This document shows, one piece after another, positions 27,342-36,295 of a stretch of 64,000 nucleotides of DNA. Position numbers and translations under genes: made by a program. The DNA comes from Yoonia vestfoldensis SKA53. GTDB lineage: Bacteria; Pseudomonadota; Alphaproteobacteria; Rhodobacterales; Rhodobacteraceae. The notes under the pieces are model-generated. The model worked only from the letters and a program-made list of their open reading frames with translations, did no database searches and had not been told where the DNA came from. Location: positions 2,276,443 to 2,340,442 of the forward strand of contig NZ_CH672414.1 of assembly GCF_000152785.1 (NCBI RefSeq). The letters run 5' to 3'. Position 1 is the stretch's first letter. Every line of letters begins with the position of its first letter.

Positions 27342-27917
27342 ATGCGGTATCAAATCAGCGGAAAACAAATCGATATTGGTGAAGCCCTGCAAACGCATGT
27401 CCGCACGGAAATGGACGCCATCCTGAGCAAATACGCCGGACGGCCCACCGAAGCCTATGTCGTCTTTTCCAAGTCTGGCCATGAATATGTCTGCGAAGCG
27501 GTCGTGCATCTGTCAACCGGACTGACCGCGCAAGCAACCGGAAAGGCGAATGAAATCTACGCCGCCTTCGACAGTAACGCCGAGAAAATGGACAAGCAAT
27601 TGCGCCGCTACAAGCGCCGCCTGAAGGACCACCATGCCGGCCGTTCAACGCCGGTTGAACTTTCCGATGCCGGGTCCTATATCCTCGCTCCAAGTGACGA
27701 GTCCGAAGAAGCCGGCAACGATACCGTCAACGCGATGATCATCGCCGAAATGGAAACCAAGATTCCGTCGCTGTCCGTGGGCGAGGCCGTGATGCAGATG
27801 GAAATCGCGAATGCGCCAGTCCTGGTTTTCAGGAACGAAAAACATAGCGGCGTGAATGTCGTTTATCGAAGAGACGATGGCAACATCGGATGGATCGACC
27901 CGCGCGCTGCCGGTTGA
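27342..27917 (+). CDS. hpf: Ribosome hibernation promoting factor, long form
   Basis: A 191-residue HPF/RaiA-family protein that binds the 30S subunit and dimerises ribosomes in stationary phase. The start at 27342 has AGGAG upstream. The N-terminal domain begins MRYQISGKQIDIGEALQTHV and has the basic stretch KQLRRYKRRLKDHH; the C-terminal dimerisation domain (VLVFRNEKHSGVNVVYRRDD) makes it the long form. In many proteobacteria rpoN lies between lptB and hpf; here it does not. Confidence 0.95.
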   Translation: MRYQISGKQIDIGEALQTHVRTEMDAILSKYAGRPTEAYVVFSKSGHEYVCEAVVHLSTGLTAQATGKANEIYAAFDSNAEKMDKQLRRYKRRLKDHHAGRSTPVELSDAGSYILAPSDESEEAGNDTVNAMIIAEMETKIPSLSVGEAVMQMEIANAPVLVFRNEKHSGVNVVYRRDDGNIGWIDPRAAG

Positions 27918-27944
27918 TCCAAGGCAGAACAAGAAAGACGCATC

Positions 27945-28409
27945 ATGCAACTGAGCAAGATATTGCTATCGAACGCCGTCAAATCGATTGCATCCTGCAC
28001 CAGCAAGAAGCGGCTTTTTCACGATATCGGCGAGATGGCGGAAACCTGTTACGGGTTGAAACCATCCGCCGTGATCGATGCATTGATCGAACGTGAAAAC
28101 CTTGGTCCTACGGGTGTCGGCCATGGCGTGGCCCTGCCGCATGCGCGGCTTGCAGGCGTGGACGATGTCAAAGGTATTTTTCTGCGCCTTGAAAAGCCTC
28201 TGTACTTTGACGCTGTAGATCGCCAGCCTGTCGATCTGGTCTTTGCGCTGATCGCACCGGAAAATGCGGGCGTTGACCATCTCAAGGCGCTAGCGCTGGT
28301 GTCGCGCACCTTTCGCGACGCATCAATCTGCGCCAAGCTGCGCGCCAACAGTGATCCGGTGACTTTGTTCACTATCCTGACATCGGTCGGGTCCAGCCAG
28401 GCCGCCTAG
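27945..28409 (+). CDS. ptsN: PTS nitrogen-regulatory IIA component PtsN
   Basis: PtsN (154 aa, EIIA-Ntr) is the terminal phosphoacceptor of the nitrogen-related phosphotransferase system and regulates carbon, nitrogen and potassium processes. The phosphorylated His is in GHGVALPHARL, and the C-terminal segment DHLKALALVSRTFRD is typical. It follows hpf by 27 bases. Its TAG stop overlaps the stop of the convergent sulfotransferase gene (CTAG). Confidence 0.95.
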   Translation: MQLSKILLSNAVKSIASCTSKKRLFHDIGEMAETCYGLKPSAVIDALIERENLGPTGVGHGVALPHARLAGVDDVKGIFLRLEKPLYFDAVDRQPVDLVFALIAPENAGVDHLKALALVSRTFRDASICAKLRANSDPVTLFTILTSVGSSQAA

Positions 28410-29830
28410 CGCCAATTGGTAAACCCGAAAGTTTCGTAATCGCGCGCATAGGCGGTGCGGGCGGTTGCCTCGATGACCGGATCATAGACTGCCTCCAGCC
28501 AATGCACATGCCGGTGCGCCACCAGCCGTGGCAAAGGCGCGTCCAGCCTACCGACCTGCGCTGCCAGCAGCGGCAGGGCGCGTGGTATATCATCCTCGTG
28601 CAAGATCACATCTGGCAGCGCGACCTGCGCCATCCCCTGCAATAGGGTCAACTGGCTGGCCCAAGCCGCATCGACCCTGACGCTGGTCTGACCCGCGAGA
28701 TTGCTGCACAGGAATTCCAGAAACGCCAGAAAACCGGCCCGGTGCGCCGCCGGATCATAATCACTCGGATGGTCAAGATCGGGCCCACCTTCGGGAATCG
28801 GCAGCTTGTGGACCTTGCGCAAGGTGGCGCGCAGATGTGGATAATGCCCGTCACCGGTGGTCAGGATATGATCGCAGAACGCTACATGGGCGCGTGCAAC
28901 CGGATGGCGCAGCACGGTGAATCGCCGAAACAGGGCATGTTCATTCTGCCATTGGCGCAGTGATTTTTGCGAAAAATCCGTGATAGGCGGCGCATCGTCC
29001 AGCGCAACAAACCAGTCGGCAACCGTATCCTGCGGCCCTGATCGCAACGGCATATAGATCAGACCGGTCCGCGCCGCCGCCATATAGGTCGGGATCGCAG
29101 GCCCCTTGCGCGGTTCAAAATTCGGCGTCCGGCTCAGGTCAAACGGGTCGATGGCGCGCAGCGCGCTTTCCATTTCGGCCAAGTTGCTGACCTTATCGGC
29201 AAAGGGCGCTGGGTTTTGTTTCTTGAGCTTGCGATCAAGGTTGGTCAAACGCGCGGGCAGGCCCAAAAATGCGGCAAGCCCGTTCAAAACTGCGATATCC
29301 TGCAAATCATCGTAACCGATAAAAAACGCGGTCTGCCCCGTAGTCTGAAGCCGGTGCAGCAGGATCGTCTGGAAATCCTGTATCGCGCGCAGATGGCCCG
29401 TGAATTCATCAGCGTCAAATCTGATCCGCTGGGTTTTTGCGTGGGTCGCATTGGTCAGTTTCCACTGGCCCGTCGCCTGCGCGATCTTGAGGCTGACATA
29501 GGTATCCAGCGGATTGCGCGTCAGAACAATCTTGGCGCAGCGCGGATCGGCAAGGCAAATGTCCAGCACGCGGGGGTCGTGGTTGTGAAAGAACCGAAAA
29601 CCGCACAGCCCATCCGCTGCCTTGATCGCATCCAGCAACCCCTGCGGATCGGCTTCGCGCTGGTCCAGCGAGATGCCGAACAACGCCTCTTGCATCGGAT
29701 AACCGATGAAACTGGGATTAAACGCCTCGCCCAGACAGGACAGGCCATCAACGGCGTTAAGGTTCGATTCAAGGAAATTCGACCCGGTTCGCATATCCGC
29801 CAGAATGATAAAATAATCGAAATGTGTCAT
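28406..29830 (-). CDS. Two-part sulfotransferase-like protein
   Basis: A 474-residue protein starting at 29830 (MTHFDYFIILADMRTGSNFL). The N-terminal ~250 residues resemble NodH/Stf0-type sulfotransferases: ADMRTGSNFLESNL fits the 5'-phosphosulfate loop for PAPS and KIVLTRNPLDTYVSLKIA the 3'-phosphate site. The C-terminal ~210 residues contain another 3'-phosphate-like motif (RRFTVLRHPVARAHVAF), but its expected phosphosulfate loop reads IYMPLRSGPQDTVADW and lacks the usual Lys-Thr/Ser pattern. I infer one active and one degenerate domain. It is the last gene of the glycan operon and overlaps the GT14 gene by four bases. The acceptor is unknown. Confidence 0.82.
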   Translation of the reverse strand: MTHFDYFIILADMRTGSNFLESNLNAVDGLSCLGEAFNPSFIGYPMQEALFGISLDQREADPQGLLDAIKAADGLCGFRFFHNHDPRVLDICLADPRCAKIVLTRNPLDTYVSLKIAQATGQWKLTNATHAKTQRIRFDADEFTGHLRAIQDFQTILLHRLQTTGQTAFFIGYDDLQDIAVLNGLAAFLGLPARLTNLDRKLKKQNPAPFADKVSNLAEMESALRAIDPFDLSRTPNFEPRKGPAIPTYMAAARTGLIYMPLRSGPQDTVADWFVALDDAPPITDFSQKSLRQWQNEHALFRRFTVLRHPVARAHVAFCDHILTTGDGHYPHLRATLRKVHKLPIPEGGPDLDHPSDYDPAAHRAGFLAFLEFLCSNLAGQTSVRVDAAWASQLTLLQGMAQVALPDVILHEDDIPRALPLLAAQVGRLDAPLPRLVAHRHVHWLEAVYDPVIEATARTAYARDYETFGFTNWR

Positions 29831-31521
29831 TTCTTGCCCATCACATAGGCTTTGCGCGGCTGTGATTGCAGGGATTTCACCTTGCCAACAGGGGCGAAAT
29901 CGCCGGCAAGATATGGATGCATCCCCTGGTTCTTGAGGTCCTGCAGAAACACGGCGAAACCATCCAGATTGACCATCACCGGCGCTTGCGCAAGCGCCGT
30001 GGCGCGGTGTCCCGCCATGTCGTCGACGATGGCCTGCAGCACATCGACAGGCGATCCAAGGAATTCCGCCAGCGTCATGATATGCCGCCGCGACCGCGCA
30101 TCGGGCGACTGCAGGGCGCTGATAAAGCGGCTTTCGACCTGTTGCAGGCGCGCGGCCTCTGACCGCACGGCGCTTGCGGGCTTGCCTGAACAGAACAGCG
30201 ACACCGCCCAACCACCGGTGACGACCCAGACGCTGGCGTGGGCATCCCGCGCCAGCATCCATTTGATCGCTTGGTTATCGGCAGGTCCAAACTGAAAGCA
30301 TTGATGCCGGTCGCGGCCATTCCAGACCAGGTTCGTCAGAAACATCTTTGGGTTATAATCGCGCAGATGGGCATTGTCAGACAGACCACCGCGATAGACC
30401 GCAGCGCCACCCGCGAAATGCGCCTTGTCGGTGGCGAACAGATGGCCATGTGCGACAACCCCCGTTTGCGCCGTCACCCAACTGGTCAGGTCGGGAATAA
30501 TGGCATCAAAGCCCTGCAAGACCGTGTACGGCGCAGCAGTGAACCCGTTTTCACGCTCCATGAATGGAAACCGGCTTTGCATGTAAAGCCCGCGCCGCCC
30601 GCTGGTGCGCCGGTCAACGGCCTGCGCGAAAATGCGGTCGATCGTCCCCGTGTGCGGTTCAAGATCAGCCTGCGACCCTGACGGAAACCTGTGAAACAGC
30701 GCGTCGGCCTGCGGCCAGATCTTGCGCGCGACAAAACAACCCGACCGCGCCAAAAGTTCGGCATGATCGTCGTAAAATATATGCGGCTTGCCCTGAAAAT
30801 CGAACTTGGCCAAGGTCAGCGACCGGCTTTCGAGGCGGCGCGTATGCAGGCGGGCAAGAGTTTGGTAATAGCATTCGTCCGGAATCCAGACCTGCCGAAA
30901 ATAGGTATCAAATGCGGCGCGGCGCGGATCATTCAGGATCGCGGTCAGCGTCTGGCGCGTCAGGCACCACCATTGCGACCCCAGATGCGGCGTGATCCCA
31001 GGCGGAATCCGTCGCCGCACACGCAGCAGCCGCTGCAATCGCACATAGCCGTCGAACAGGCGGCGCTGACGTTTCCATGAAAACGGAAACCGCAGGGTGA
31101 ACCTTTCACGGTCCAACCCCCCCACTGTCCATTGTACATCACCGGTCGTGACGCTTTCGATAAAATCGGTGTCCGGCCTTGCAGCAAGATATGTTTTCAA
31201 TTCGTTCACCGGACGCAGCGGCAGGCAGGCCCCCGAGGCCAGATAGACATGCTGGATCTGCGGATATCGGTCCAGCAACTGCCGCGATGCGGCCTGCGAT
31301 GCGGCGATCAGCCCCCACATCCCCCATTCGCCGCGGTACCGGCGGCTAAAGCTGACATCGGCCAGATCGGCGACAGCAGTGACAAAGGCATCATGGGTTT
31401 CCTGCGCCACGTGCCTGTCCACATGCACCACCACCGGACAGCCGGCATCCGCCCAATGCCGGATCATCTGTTCGGCGCGGTCAAAGGCGGTGTGCACCAG
31501 CATGACAATACCCAGCGTCAT
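29827..31521 (-). CDS. Core-2/I-branching (GT14-like) glycosyltransferase with C-terminal extension
   Basis: A 564-residue protein from the ATG at 31521 (MTLGIVMLVHTAFDRAEQM), which overlaps the previous stop by four bases. Residues 1-~280 match the GT14 fold: VVHVDRHVAQ, GEWGMWGLIAAS, HVYLASGACLPLRP, PHLGSQWWCLTRQT and IPDECYYQTLA. The remaining ~280 residues (for example FMERENGFTAAPYTVLQGFD) are an extension that I cannot assign to an activity. It has no signal peptide, so it would act in the cytosol. Donor and linkage cannot be told from sequence. Confidence 0.82.
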   Translation of the reverse strand: MTLGIVMLVHTAFDRAEQMIRHWADAGCPVVVHVDRHVAQETHDAFVTAVADLADVSFSRRYRGEWGMWGLIAASQAASRQLLDRYPQIQHVYLASGACLPLRPVNELKTYLAARPDTDFIESVTTGDVQWTVGGLDRERFTLRFPFSWKRQRRLFDGYVRLQRLLRVRRRIPPGITPHLGSQWWCLTRQTLTAILNDPRRAAFDTYFRQVWIPDECYYQTLARLHTRRLESRSLTLAKFDFQGKPHIFYDDHAELLARSGCFVARKIWPQADALFHRFPSGSQADLEPHTGTIDRIFAQAVDRRTSGRRGLYMQSRFPFMERENGFTAAPYTVLQGFDAIIPDLTSWVTAQTGVVAHGHLFATDKAHFAGGAAVYRGGLSDNAHLRDYNPKMFLTNLVWNGRDRHQCFQFGPADNQAIKWMLARDAHASVWVVTGGWAVSLFCSGKPASAVRSEAARLQQVESRFISALQSPDARSRRHIMTLAEFLGSPVDVLQAIVDDMAGHRATALAQAPVMVNLDGFAVFLQDLKNQGMHPYLAGDFAPVGKVKSLQSQPRKAYVMGKK

Positions 31522-32528
31522 GCCCAGTTCCCCTTGGACATCAGCCCCAGACCTTCCAGCTGGCGCCAGTTGATGTAACGCTCGCTCCATTCGCACCAGA
31601 AATCGGGGTCGGCACCCTGACGCGAGTCATAGGATTTGTATTCGCGCCCGCTGGCATAATGTTCGGCGCGCACGGCCTCTTCGACGGCGCGAGTGCTGAA
31701 TGTGTCGATGAATTTCGCATGCAGCAGGACACCCGACGTCTTTTCACCGCCATGCTGGTCATAGACAAGGTTCAGCCCGCGCGGCAGCATCATATGGGTC
31801 GAGCTGACATAGGCATAGGGGCGCTGCCATTTTACAAAGGGGATCTTGTTCAGCGCAGGGGCCTGTCGCGGTTTATCCGCGAAAAACATGCGTGCGCGCG
31901 GGCCACCCTGTATCCACAGGTTGCGCAGCATGGTGTTGCGGGACATGACGTAATTGCCGGCATCGAACCAACAGGCAATCTTGAACGGGTCGTCGCCGCG
32001 CCGGTAAGGTTCGGCGCTGACCGGACCCTTGGGGTACATATCCAGCAACAGCGCCCCGAATGACCGGACCTCTGACGCATCGAGCCAGTCGGCCAGCGCG
32101 CGGATCGGGCGGCTGTCGCAGAACGGATAGACGAAAAATTCGTCCACATCGACCGTCAGCGCCCAATGATCAGACGCATATTTCCCCTGCAGATAGGTGA
32201 GCCAGTCGATCCCGTGGCGCGACGCGCCATAGCCCGCCTTGGCCTGCCACAGTGAAACATCAGGCTGGTCGGCCAAAAAATCGCGGCCACCATCATCACT
32301 GTCATTATCAACCATCAGGAAATGGTCGATGCCCAGATCGCGGTAATATTGCACGAAATAGGGCAGCCGCTGGTCTTCGTTACGGAAGGTGCAGAACAGC
32401 AGCACGTCGTCGGGCCTGATCGTGCCGGTACGATCCTGCACGGCCGTCAGGTCGCGCGCCTTGAGCATGGCCCGCAGCCTCCAGTGCTGGCGGTACCAGC
32501 GCAGCCGGTATGATGTCAGAAACCCCAA
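31518..32528 (-). CDS. Family 2-type glycosyltransferase, copy 2
   Basis: A 336-residue GT-A glycosyltransferase of the Glyco_tranf_2_4 type. Motifs: LLFCTFRNEDQRLPYFVQYY, then HFLMVDNDSDDGG, and the metal-binding region ALTVDVDEFFVYP. The C-terminal half has YVSSTHMMLPRGLNLVYD. It is a close paralogue of the next gene (32553-33587): the same blocks occur in the same order, including LLLDMYPKGP / IMLDMYPKGP. The N-terminal ~40 residues are basic and amphipathic, suggesting membrane association. Confidence 0.87.
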   Translation of the reverse strand: MGFLTSYRLRWYRQHWRLRAMLKARDLTAVQDRTGTIRPDDVLLFCTFRNEDQRLPYFVQYYRDLGIDHFLMVDNDSDDGGRDFLADQPDVSLWQAKAGYGASRHGIDWLTYLQGKYASDHWALTVDVDEFFVYPFCDSRPIRALADWLDASEVRSFGALLLDMYPKGPVSAEPYRRGDDPFKIACWFDAGNYVMSRNTMLRNLWIQGGPRARMFFADKPRQAPALNKIPFVKWQRPYAYVSSTHMMLPRGLNLVYDQHGGEKTSGVLLHAKFIDTFSTRAVEEAVRAEHYASGREYKSYDSRQGADPDFWCEWSERYINWRQLEGLGLMSKGNWA

Positions 32529-32552
32529 GCGGATACGGCCTTTGTTTGCTGT

Positions 32553-33587
32553 TCAAATGGCGTCATCTTGGTCCCAGTCACCTTGCGACATCAGGCCCAG
32601 CGCCGCCAGCTGCGCCCATCCGGTATAGCGCTGCGATTGCAGGCACCACAGGTCGGGTCCCTGGGCAAGCTGCTGATGATAGTCAGCATAAAGGCTGCTA
32701 TTCTCAAAATGCTGACGGCGGGTCAGTTCCTCTTGCGATTTGGACATGATGTCGGGCAGGAACTTGGTGTGCAGCAAGACGCCCGTGACCCGTCGGTCAT
32801 CCGCGCGGTCGAACACATGGTTCAACCGGCGCGGCAGCATCTGATGGGTCGAACTGACATAGACATGCCGCCAATGCCACCGCACCAGCGGCACCTTGCT
32901 CAGCGTGGGGGCGCGTTCCGGCCTTGCCGTGAAAAACACGCGGTCACGCACGCCGCCCTGTATCCACAGGTTCTGATAAACGGGGTGAATTTTTTCGCGG
33001 TAGTTGGCGGCATCAAACCATGCCAGCGCGTCCAAAGGGTCCTTCGTCGGGTCATGCCGCACCTCGGCGATGGGGCCTTTGGGATACATGTCCAACATGA
33101 TCGCACCAAAGGACATGATCCCGCGCGCATCCAGATGGCGGGTCAGATCGCCCAGATCGCGGCTGTCTGCGTAAGGAAAGGTTAGCAATTCATCGGCATC
33201 AACCGTCAGGCACCAATGCCGGTGGCCGTGTTGCCATTGCAGCCAGCCCAGCCAGTCCATCCCGAACCGCGCAAGCCGGTAACTGTGCTGCGTCGACCAG
33301 AGCGATACATCTTTTTGTGCCGCAAGATAGGCGGCAGTGCCATCATCGCTGCCGTTATCGACGATCAGGAAATGACTGATACCCAGCTTTCGGTAGTGTT
33401 GCAGAAAGTGCGGCAAACGCGCCATTTCATTGCGCAGGGTCACAAAACACAAGATCATATCCGGCTTGATCAGAACCGTTCGGTCTTGCACCGGCGTGAT
33501 CTGGCGCCGCTTACGCCAGATACGAAACAGAAAGCGGCGCCGTTTCCAGCGCATCCGATAGGCCATCCACAGGTCGCCAGCCGGCAT
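32553..33587 (-). CDS. Family 2-type glycosyltransferase, copy 1
   Basis: A 344-residue paralogue of the downstream gene, with LCFVTLRNEMARLPHFLQHY, ISHFLIVDNGSDDGTAAYL, CLTVDADELLTFPYADSRD and YVSSTHQMLPRRLNHVFD. It starts with a highly basic segment (RMRWKRRRFLFRIWRKRRQ), likely a membrane-binding helix. It lies 17 bases after galU and 24 before its paralogue, consistent with one transcript. The pair looks like an old tandem duplication, since identity is moderate and spread along the length. Confidence 0.87.
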   Translation of the reverse strand: MPAGDLWMAYRMRWKRRRFLFRIWRKRRQITPVQDRTVLIKPDMILCFVTLRNEMARLPHFLQHYRKLGISHFLIVDNGSDDGTAAYLAAQKDVSLWSTQHSYRLARFGMDWLGWLQWQHGHRHWCLTVDADELLTFPYADSRDLGDLTRHLDARGIMSFGAIMLDMYPKGPIAEVRHDPTKDPLDALAWFDAANYREKIHPVYQNLWIQGGVRDRVFFTARPERAPTLSKVPLVRWHWRHVYVSSTHQMLPRRLNHVFDRADDRRVTGVLLHTKFLPDIMSKSQEELTRRQHFENSSLYADYHQQLAQGPDLWCLQSQRYTGWAQLAALGLMSQGDWDQDDAI

Positions 33588-33604
33588 TCAGGAAAACCTG
33601 CGGC

Positions 33605-34498
33605 CTATTGCGCAGCGTTGCGGGTGAACGGTATCTCTGCCAAAAAGGCAGCCAGCTCATCCCGAAGGTCATCGCGCGCCAGCGCAAACGCGACCGTGGC
33701 CTGCAAGAAACCTGCCTTGGACCCGCAATCAAAGCGTTGCCCGTCAAACCGATAACCAAACACATCGCGACCCGCGCTGATTTCCTGCGCGATCGCATCT
33801 GTCAGCTGGATTTCTCCACCAGCGCCGCGATCCACCTGTTCGAGGCTTTGCATCACCTCGGGGGCCAGAATATAGCGCCCGATCACCGCAAGGTTGGACG
33901 GCGCATCCCCCGCCGCGGGCTTTTCTACCAGACCCTTGACCTGCACGATCTGGCCGGACTGACCGGCGATATCGAGCATACCGTAAGATGATGTTTTTGC
34001 CGCCGATACCTCCATCGTGGCGACCATCGACCCGCCTGTTTCCTGATAAGCCTCGACCATCTGTTGCAGGCAGGGCTTTTCGGCGGCGATCACGTCATCG
34101 GGCAAGATCACGGCGAAAGGTTCATTCCCGATCAGCTTGCTGGCGCAAGACACGGCATGGCCCAGCCCCAGCGGTTTGTGCTGGCGGATGTAAGCGATAG
34201 CGCCACTGTCCATGTAGGTGTTGCGCAAGATCCGCAAAAGCTCGGTCTTGCCACCATCACGCAAGGAGTTTTCAAGATCAGGGGCGTGATCGAAATAATC
34301 CTCTAGCGCGGATTTCCCGCGTGACGTGACAAAAATGAAATCCTCGATCCCCGCAGCGCGCGCTTCGTCAATGGCATATTGGATCAGGGGTCGATCCACC
34401 AAAGTCATGATTTCCTTGGGAACAGATTTAGTAGCAGGCAAGAAACGTGTACCTAGCCCCGCAACAGGGAAAATGGCCTTGGTGATCTTACGTTTCAT
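33605..34498 (-). CDS. galU: UTP-glucose-1-phosphate uridylyltransferase
   Basis: GalU (297 aa) makes UDP-glucose from UTP and glucose 1-phosphate, a precursor for capsule, LPS core and exopolysaccharide. The nucleotide-binding motif VAGLGTRFLPATKSVPKEI is present, followed by QYAIDEARAAGIEDFIFVTS, and KPLGLGHAVSCASKLIG in the middle. Its place among glycosyltransferases suggests dedicated UDP-sugar supply. Confidence 0.97.
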   Translation of the reverse strand: MKRKITKAIFPVAGLGTRFLPATKSVPKEIMTLVDRPLIQYAIDEARAAGIEDFIFVTSRGKSALEDYFDHAPDLENSLRDGGKTELLRILRNTYMDSGAIAYIRQHKPLGLGHAVSCASKLIGNEPFAVILPDDVIAAEKPCLQQMVEAYQETGGSMVATMEVSAAKTSSYGMLDIAGQSGQIVQVKGLVEKPAAGDAPSNLAVIGRYILAPEVMQSLEQVDRGAGGEIQLTDAIAQEISAGRDVFGYRFDGQRFDCGSKAGFLQATVAFALARDDLRDELAAFLAEIPFTRNAAQ

Positions 34499-34588
34499 CT
34501 GAATGCCTTTGCTGATCCAATAGCGGACCCTGTCGCCCGATATCAGGGCTATAATATGTCAGAAATGCAACAATAGCGTGCCTGACGG

Positions 34589-35392
34589 CTAGGGCTGGCC
34601 CATTTGCTGCAACATTGTTTCTATTTTCAGAACATCCTCAGGGTTATTAAGTTCCCAGAATTCGCGCCCTTTGGCCGCGACTTCAACACAAAGCATCGGC
34701 ACCCCGCGTTCCAGAAAACGCAGTTGTTCCAGCCCTTCGAGCTGTTCCAGCGGCCCTTGTTGCCAGCGGGCATAGGCGCGCAGTGCCGCCGGGCGATAGG
34801 CATAGACGCCTACATGGTGAAACACCGGCGTCGGGTCAGCTGGCCCATAGCTGCGACCGGTAAACGGGATCACCTCTTTCGAGAAATAAAGCGCGTTATG
34901 ATCGGCCCCAAACACGGCTGTCGTGCCGCCTACCCGCCCTTCGCGGCGGTCCTGCAACAGCGCGTTCAGCATTTGCCCTTCGGTGCGCAGAACGGGTGTG
35001 GCCACATCAGCCTGCGGATGCGCGCGCAGCCCGGCGACCAGATCGCTGATGAACCATGCGGGTGTCAGCGGCGCGTCGCCTTGCAGATTGACGACGATGT
35101 CATAATCACCGCCAAGGGAATCCACCGCCTCGGCACAACGTTCGGTGCCATTGGCGCAGGTGGTGGAGGTCATCACGACCTTTGCCCCGAACCCGCGCGC
35201 GGCATCGGCGATCCGCCCGTCATCGGTGGCTACAACAACGTCATCCACGCCATCGACGGCCATAGCAGCATCCCATGACCGACGGATCAAGCTTTTTGCG
35301 ACACCCGTGGCACCCGTCAACGAAACCAGCGGTTTGCCCGGATAACGGGTCGACGCATAGCGCGCGGGAATGACGATCAGGACAGGCATCAT
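34589..35392 (-). CDS. kdsB: 3-deoxy-manno-octulosonate cytidylyltransferase
   Basis: KdsB (267 aa) activates Kdo as CMP-Kdo for lipid A or capsule assembly. Motifs: VIPARYASTRYPGKPLVSLT, ANGTERCAEAV and NLQGDAPLTPAWFI; the last is a small change from the usual NVQGDEP. The ATG overlaps the cysQ stop (ATGA). Another kdsB copy may exist elsewhere for LPS; this copy in a glycan operon could be a second, Kdo-capsule type enzyme. Confidence 0.92.
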   Translation of the reverse strand: MMPVLIVIPARYASTRYPGKPLVSLTGATGVAKSLIRRSWDAAMAVDGVDDVVVATDDGRIADAARGFGAKVVMTSTTCANGTERCAEAVDSLGGDYDIVVNLQGDAPLTPAWFISDLVAGLRAHPQADVATPVLRTEGQMLNALLQDRREGRVGGTTAVFGADHNALYFSKEVIPFTGRSYGPADPTPVFHHVGVYAYRPAALRAYARWQQGPLEQLEGLEQLRFLERGVPMLCVEVAAKGREFWELNNPEDVLKIETMLQQMGQP

Positions 35393-36186
35393 GCGGATTC
35401 CAAAACCACGCCAGGGGCAGCGGCGATAAAGAAGGGATTATCAAACCCTGGTTTCCCATAGGTTAACGGCTGATGGTCGTCAAAGCGCACCACCAGACCG
35501 CCCGCCCCTGCCAACACCGCATGGCCTGCGGCGGTGTCCCATTCCATCGTCCGGCCAAGGCGGGGGTACAGATCAGCCTCGCCAGTCGCAACAAGGCAGA
35601 ATTTCAAAGACGATCCCGCGCTGGTCATGTCGCGGACCCGATATTTCGCGATATAATCATCCGTCGCCTGGTCGCGGTGCGATTTCGACGCGACGACCAT
35701 CAGCGCCGCATTATCCGGTTCAGACACCAATATGGCGCGCAGGTTCCCCACCGCGTCTTTTGCAAAGGGTGCTGTTTCCTCGACCGACTGGCCGGTGGCA
35801 TCGGTATAGAACAACCGGTCGCGCGCCGGAGCATAGACGATGCCGCGCATGGGCATGCCATCCACGACATACGCAATGTTGACGGTGAAATCGCCACGGC
35901 GCTGCACGAATTCCTTGGTGCCGTCCAACGGGTCCACGATAAAGAATGTGGTCGCCTGCACCATGTGGGATGCGGCCTGTTCCTCGGTTACCAAGGCGAC
36001 ATCGGGAAAGGCCGCGCGCAAGGCAGCGCTGATCACCGCATCGGCGGCCAGATCGGCGGCGGTGACGGGGCTGTCATCGCTTTTGGCGCGCACGTCAAAA
36101 TCGGCGGCGGCATAGACCTGCATGATCGCATCGCCCGCTTCGAGCGCCGCGCGGCGCATCACGCTGGTCAGGAGTTCATAATCCAT
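35389..36186 (-). CDS. cysQ: 3'(2'),5'-bisphosphate nucleotidase CysQ
   Basis: CysQ (265 aa) dephosphorylates PAP, the by-product left when a sulfotransferase uses PAPS. The inositol-monophosphatase-type metal site is intact: VTEEQ, FIVDPLDGTKEFVQR and MEWDTAAGHAVLAGAGG. It is first in the same-strand series cysQ-kdsB-galU-GT2-GT2-GT14-sulfotransferase. The link between PAP removal here and the sulfotransferase at the other end is inference from context. Confidence 0.95.
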   Translation of the reverse strand: MDYELLTSVMRRAALEAGDAIMQVYAAADFDVRAKSDDSPVTAADLAADAVISAALRAAFPDVALVTEEQAASHMVQATTFFIVDPLDGTKEFVQRRGDFTVNIAYVVDGMPMRGIVYAPARDRLFYTDATGQSVEETAPFAKDAVGNLRAILVSEPDNAALMVVASKSHRDQATDDYIAKYRVRDMTSAGSSLKFCLVATGEADLYPRLGRTMEWDTAAGHAVLAGAGGLVVRFDDHQPLTYGKPGFDNPFFIAAAPGVVLESA

Positions 36187-36295
36187 GGCTTGGCCTTGTG
36201 TTGAAGTGGCATTATCACTGTCTTATGGTTTGCGCTTAAGCAATCAGCAAGCTTGTCATGGGACAAGCATTCGATGGTTTCGGTAAAGGTTTCGC

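Noticed and set aside
29830-30262. Longer 618-codon version of the sulfotransferase gene
   Set aside because: The first 144 codons overlap the GT14 gene in another frame and have no domain; the ATG at 29830 overlaps the previous stop by four bases as elsewhere in the operon.
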